IMG/VR virus record: IMGVR_UViG_3300046369_000819
Coordinates: 1 to 33,865 of that record
Length of the DNA stretch: 33,865 nucleotides
DNA from: a virus
Strand: one strand, 5' to 3'
Shown in pieces: positions 30,972 to 33,865 of this stretch (within the stretch, counting starts at the first letter, position 1; every line of letters begins with the position of its first letter). Both the position numbers and the translations under genes were made by a program. Under the pieces are notes generated by a model. That model made no database searches, was not told the origin of the DNA, and saw nothing but the letters and a program-made list of their open reading frames with translations.

Positions 30972-30979
30972 TATATTTG
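30972..30979 (+). promoter_or_regulatory. Putative -7 box before tail tube paralogue 2
   Basis: TATATTTG is a perfect TAnnTTTG, 32 nt before the start of the next gene; no TTTG at the correct upstream distance. A separate promoter would allow tail tube overexpression. Confidence 0.55.
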
Positions 30980-31010
30980 TAAAAGATTAATAATTTAAAA
31001 AAATATAAAT

Positions 31011-31436
31011 ATGACAACTGGAGTATTTAATGGTACTGATTTACTACTAAAAATAACTGATGGTCCAACGGGTTCAATAACAACATCTACTATCATCGGA
31101 CATTCAACATCTTGTTCACTTTCACTTTCTAATGATTTGCCAGAGGCAACTACAAAAGATAGTAATGGTTTTCAAGAAGTTATTGCTGGTGTTAAAAGTG
31201 GTGAACTTAGTTTTGAAGGATTAATTGCTTATGATGATGATGCAAACCCAGTAGATTTTGCAGACATTCTAATTGCTCGTAGAGCTGTAACTTGGACATT
31301 TGGAACAGCTGATGCCGCAGATACTGTTTACACTGGATCTGGGTTTTTAAGTTCTGTTGAGATGAGTGCAGAAATGGAATCACCAGCAACTTATAGTGGA
31401 TCTATAACTGTTAATGGTGCAATCACTACTGTATAG
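31011..31436 (+). CDS. Tail tube protein paralogue 2 (likely main tail tube)
   Basis: A 141-residue TP901-1-type tail tube protein: SLSLSNDLPEATTKDSNGFQ, GVKSGELSFEG, FADILIARRAVTWTF and GSITVNGAITTV. It has a candidate promoter upstream and a hairpin immediately downstream, consistent with production in excess over the chaperone and tape measure genes that follow. It is probably the main tube subunit; paralogue 1 is directly upstream. Confidence 0.85.
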   Translation: MTTGVFNGTDLLLKITDGPTGSITTSTIIGHSTSCSLSLSNDLPEATTKDSNGFQEVIAGVKSGELSFEGLIAYDDDANPVDFADILIARRAVTWTFGTADAADTVYTGSGFLSSVEMSAEMESPATYSGSITVNGAITTV

Positions 31437-31461
31437 TAAGCAATACAATTTTTAAATAAAA

Positions 31462-31490
31462 AGGGGTATAACTTAAGGAATTATACCCCT
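31462..31490. other. Perfect hairpin between tail tube and chaperone genes
   Basis: AGGGGTATAA (31462-31471) pairs exactly with TTATACCCCT (31481-31490), nine-base loop. On the + strand no T-run follows (ATAAATATAT). On the - strand CCCCT is followed by TTTTATTT, a good terminator. It may stabilise the tail tube mRNA 3' end, reduce expression of the downstream chaperones, or stop antisense transcription. Confidence 0.75.
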
Positions 31491-31504
31491 ATAAATATAT
31501 TATT

Positions 31505-31891
31505 ATGGCAAACAAGAAACGAGGTTACTATACCTTAAAACTAGGTGGGAAAATGAGAACAATGCATTTTTCAATGAATTTCTGGAGCAACTTTACTGAA
31601 TTTTTACAAGTACCATTAGACAAAATCGGTGATGTATTTAGTCAAGGTGTATCTATAAAAGCAATTATAGGTTTGGTTTATTCTGGTTTATTAGCACATG
31701 ATCAAGAACAAGGCAACGAGATTGAATATAATGAGTTTCAAGTTGGGATGTGGCTTGAAGATTTTGATGCTGAAAAATTAACTGATGTTGTAAATGCAAT
31801 GATGCAATCAAGAATATTAGGTAATGATCTTAATATGGGTGTTGCTAGAAATATTAAAAAAACTACAAAGCCGACTAAAGAGGGAAAGTAA
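31505..31891 (+). CDS. Tail assembly chaperone G
   Basis: A 128-residue protein between tail tube and tape measure, where lambda-like phages carry gpG. It is helical (MHFSMNFWSNFTEFLQVPLD, then AEKLTDVVNAMMQSR) with a basic C-terminus. Immediately before its stop is the slippery heptamer GGGAAAG in frame (G GGA AAG TAA), allowing a -1 shift into the downstream frame. It coats the tape measure protein during tail assembly. Confidence 0.85.
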   Translation: MANKKRGYYTLKLGGKMRTMHFSMNFWSNFTEFLQVPLDKIGDVFSQGVSIKAIIGLVYSGLLAHDQEQGNEIEYNEFQVGMWLEDFDAEKLTDVVNAMMQSRILGNDLNMGVARNIKKTTKPTKEGK

Positions 31892-32220
31892 GTAGCCAGC
31901 TTGATTGGGATTCTCTTTTAGATTTTTACATTGGTCAAGTTGGCATAACTCCAGATTCTTTTTGGAAAAATACTTGGAAAGAAAATCACTTATTAGGTGA
32001 ATCTCACATGATTAAAATTAATACTAATTGGGAACAATCAAGATATATAGCTACTATGCTTTATAATGTAAATTGTCATAAAAAAGGGCAAATGATTACA
32101 CCAGATAAATTGTTTCCATTGCCACAAGATATTTATTTAGGCAAAGGAAAACCCAAGTCAACAAAAGAGAAGTTTTTAAGATTTAAAAATAAAGTTGCAA
32201 AATCTAAGCTACCAAAATAG
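31505..32220 (+). CDS. Tail assembly chaperone GT (-1 frameshift product)
   Basis: The frame from 31879 to the TAA at 32218-32220 is open but has no early ATG; its first ATG (32008) lies deep inside the domain. A -1 slip at 31882-31888 joins the 128 residues of G to 110 more residues starting VSSQLDWDSLLDFYIGQVG, followed by ITPDSFWKNTW, the pattern of T-type extensions (IGxxGxxPxxFW). The total is 238 residues. Expected translation: codons to 31888, then resume at 31888. GT bridges the tape measure and tail tube subunits in lambda. Confidence 0.82.
31882..31888 (+). other. Slippery sequence GGGAAAG for -1 frameshift
   Basis: Read in the G frame as G GGA AAG, immediately before TAA; the shifted frame reads GGG AAA G. 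This is the same heptamer as in the lambda G-T frameshift. No strong downstream hairpin is visible; the adjacent stop codon may promote pausing. Confidence 0.88.
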
Positions 32221-32237
32221 GTGGCTTATTTTTTTTG

Positions 32238-32245
32238 TATTTTTG
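32238..32245 (+). promoter_or_regulatory. Putative -7 box before tape measure
   Basis: TATTTTTG matches TAnnTTTG, 14 nt before ATG 32260, with no clear -33 element. The tape measure is also reached by read-through from upstream. Confidence 0.35.
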
Positions 32246-32259
32246 ATAAAAATTAATTC

Positions 32260-33865
32260 ATGGCAAAGTTAAGATTAGATTTACAGTTAACTGGCTTTCA
32301 ACAAGCATCTAGCAAATTAAAACAATTCGGCAGTAAAATGAAGTCGGTCGGCTCAAGTTTATCCGCAATAAGTTTACCATTAGCTATTGCTGGTGGAGCT
32401 GCAATAAAAATGGGTGCTGACTTTGATAAAAATATTACAAAAATAAAAGCATTAGTTGGAGCTAGTGAACAAGATTTAAAAGATTTTTCTGATGCATCAA
32501 AAAGAATGGCAAAAGAAACTGGTTTGTCATCTAAAGAAACTAGTGATGCAATGTTTTTTATTGCATCTGCTGGTTTAGAGGGTGCTGATGCAATATCAGT
32601 TTTAGAACAAGCATCTAAAGCTAGTGCCGCTGGTTTAGGTAATGTATCGCAAATTGCTGATTTAGCGACATCTGCATTAAATGCTTATGGTTCTGAGGCA
32701 TTATCAGCTGAGGGTGCAACAGATGTATTAACAGCGGCGGTTAGAGAGGGGAAATTAAATAGTGAGGAATTAGCTGGTGCAATGGGTGGTGTTTTACCGA
32801 TAGCATCTAATTTAGGTGTTAGCTTTGATGAGGTTGGTGCAACTTTAGCGGCAATGTCAAGAACTGGAACTAATGCGGCAAATGGTGCTACACAATTAAA
32901 TAGTATTCTAGCTGGTTTATTAAAACCTACAAATCAAGCAGAGGAAGCATTAAATGAAATGGGATTGTCTAGTGCTGGATTAAAACAGCAAATTAAAGAT
33001 GAGGGGTTATTATCAGTTTTAGAAACTTTGAAAACAGAATTTGATAAAAATAGTGATGCGGCGGCTCAAGTGTTTCCAAATATTAGAGCTTTAAAAGGTG
33101 TTTTAGATTTAACTGGTAAATCAGCTGAAACAACAAAAGAAATATTTGATGAATTAAACAAAGCTCAAGGTGCAACTAAAAAAGCATTTGAAGATACAGC
33201 TAAAAGTGCATCATTTAGATTAACAAAATCTTTAAATAGTGTTAAAGAATCTTTTGCATCTGTTGGAACTGTCTTATTAAATTCTCTATTGCCAGTCATT
33301 GAAAAAATAGCTGGTGGTATTGAAACTTTATTTACAAAATTTACACAATTAGATGGTACAACACAAAATATAATTATTGGTTTTGGTTTATTTGTCACTG
33401 CTATTGGACCAGTATTATTAGCAGTTGGCTCTTTAACATCTGTTATTGGTATTATGGCATCTGGTTTTGCCACTTTAAAAATTGCTTTAATTGCAGTTAA
33501 GGGTGGTTTTGCAAAATTAACAATAGTTATGATGGCGAATCCTTTTATTGCTATTGGTACTGCAATGGCTGTATTAATTGGATATGTAATTACTATGGGT
33601 AATAAAATGGCACCACTTATAAGTAAATGGCAAACATTTAAAAATATATTAAAATCTGGTGGCTCTTATGCAAAATTCGCTACGTTACAATTAATTGATC
33701 AAAATGCCGCATTAAAAAAACAAAAAGAGGAAACAGATAAAACAAATGAAGAACTTGCAAAATTAGGTGAAACTAATGTAAAAATAGTTACACCTATTGC
33801 TAATACAAATACTGCTTTAGAAACTACTGCAACAAAATTAAAAGCAATTAGTGTTAATGCAATTA
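32260..33865 (+). CDS. Tape measure protein, N-terminal part (continues at 1-699)
   Basis: ATG 32260 opens a frame without stop to the end of the window. The N-terminal 370 residues have the TP901-type tape measure pattern: LTGFQQASSKLKQFGSKMKS, GAAIKMGADFDKNITKIKAL, TGLSSKETSDAMFFIASAGL, ALNAYGSEALS and NGATQLNSILAGLL. Hydrophobic segments lie at about 374-405 and at 425 (MANPFIAIGTAMAVLIGYV). Joined with 1-699 it makes 725 residues; at the usual ~0.15 nm per residue that predicts a tail of roughly 105-110 nm. Confidence 0.92.
   Translation, partial: MAKLRLDLQLTGFQQASSKLKQFGSKMKSVGSSLSAISLPLAIAGGAAIKMGADFDKNITKIKALVGASEQDLKDFSDASKRMAKETGLSSKETSDAMFFIASAGLEGADAISVLEQASKASAAGLGNVSQIADLATSALNAYGSEALSAEGATDVLTAAVREGKLNSEELAGAMGGVLPIASNLGVSFDEVGATLAAMSRTGTNAANGATQLNSILAGLLKPTNQAEEALNEMGLSSAGLKQQIKDEGLLSVLETLKTEFDKNSDAAAQVFPNIRALKGVLDLTGKSAETTKEIFDELNKAQGATKKAFEDTAKSASFRLTKSLNSVKESFASVGTVLLNSLLPVIEKIAGGIETLFTKFTQLDGTTQNIIIGFGLFVTAIGPVLLAVGSLTSVIGIMASGFATLKIALIAVKGGFAKLTIVMMANPFIAIGTAMAVLIGYVITMGNKMAPLISKWQTFKNILKSGGSYAKFATLQLIDQNAALKKQKEETDKTNEELAKLGETNVKIVTPIANTNTALETTATKLKAISVNAI
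33739..33865. repeat. Terminal direct repeat, right copy
   Basis: Exact copy of bases 1-127, in the same reading frame of the tape measure gene (33739 is 493 codons after ATG 32260 and base 1 begins a codon). Supports circular closure with a unique length of 33,738 bp. Confidence 0.95.

Noticed and set aside
32008-32220. Independent 70-residue gene starting at 32008
   Set aside because: The frame is open from 31879 and the upstream part holds the conserved T-type block; it is best explained as the frameshift extension.

Overview
The window is one complete circular (or circularly permuted) genome of an uncultured tailed phage. The first 127 bases recur exactly as the last 127 (33739-33865), so the unique length is 33,738 bp. 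The tape measure gene runs across the junction: it starts at 32260, continues through the repeat and ends at 699. All supported genes are on the + strand. The DNA is strongly AT-rich, genes are tightly packed with 1-14 nt overlaps, and starts lack Shine-Dalgarno sequences. Many transcription units are preceded by TAnnTTTG, three of them with a TTTG exactly 18 nt upstream, which is the promoter form of Bacteroidota. The SSB-like DUF3127-type protein also fits a Bacteroidota host, probably a marine flavobacterium (inference).

Layout. 1-2666: tape measure C-terminus and tail hub, closed by a terminator. 2803-10541: early region. It holds a small HTH protein, a recombination set (annealing-type protein, SSB-like protein, RecE-like exonuclease), a DnaA-domain-IV-like protein, a VRR-NUC nuclease, a replisome organiser carrying three 15-bp iterons inside its gene, a PD-(D/E)XK-like protein, a TOPRIM primase-helicase and an orphan DNA methyltransferase. 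10554-11135: a strong promoter, two small genes and a terminator. 11151-17216: packaging and head (TerS, TerL, portal with an extra C-terminal domain, MuF-type protein, S78 protease, HK97-type capsid protein). 17237-19478: an accessory island of very small genes, including short membrane proteins, a structured RNA-like leader and a stand-alone PD-(D/E)XK nuclease, divided by terminators and two copies of the strong promoter. 19501-21354: neck genes. 21356-23298: overlapping lysis cassette. 23331-29318: a 1,995-residue tail fibre with an S74 chaperone. 29322-33865: small tail proteins, two tandem tail-tube paralogues, tail chaperones G and GT made by a -1 frameshift at GGGAAAG, and the tape measure.

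Taken together this is a siphovirus-like phage with an HK97-fold head. It encodes its own primase-helicase, initiator and recombination genes but no DNA polymerase, and so presumably uses the host replisome. No integrase, repressor/Cro pair or minus-strand lysogeny module is visible, so a lytic lifestyle is the simplest reading. The least explained parts are the accessory island with its structured leader (18422-18512), the set of three near-identical promoters, the in-gene iterons and a secreted thioredoxin-like protein without cysteines in the lysis cassette.
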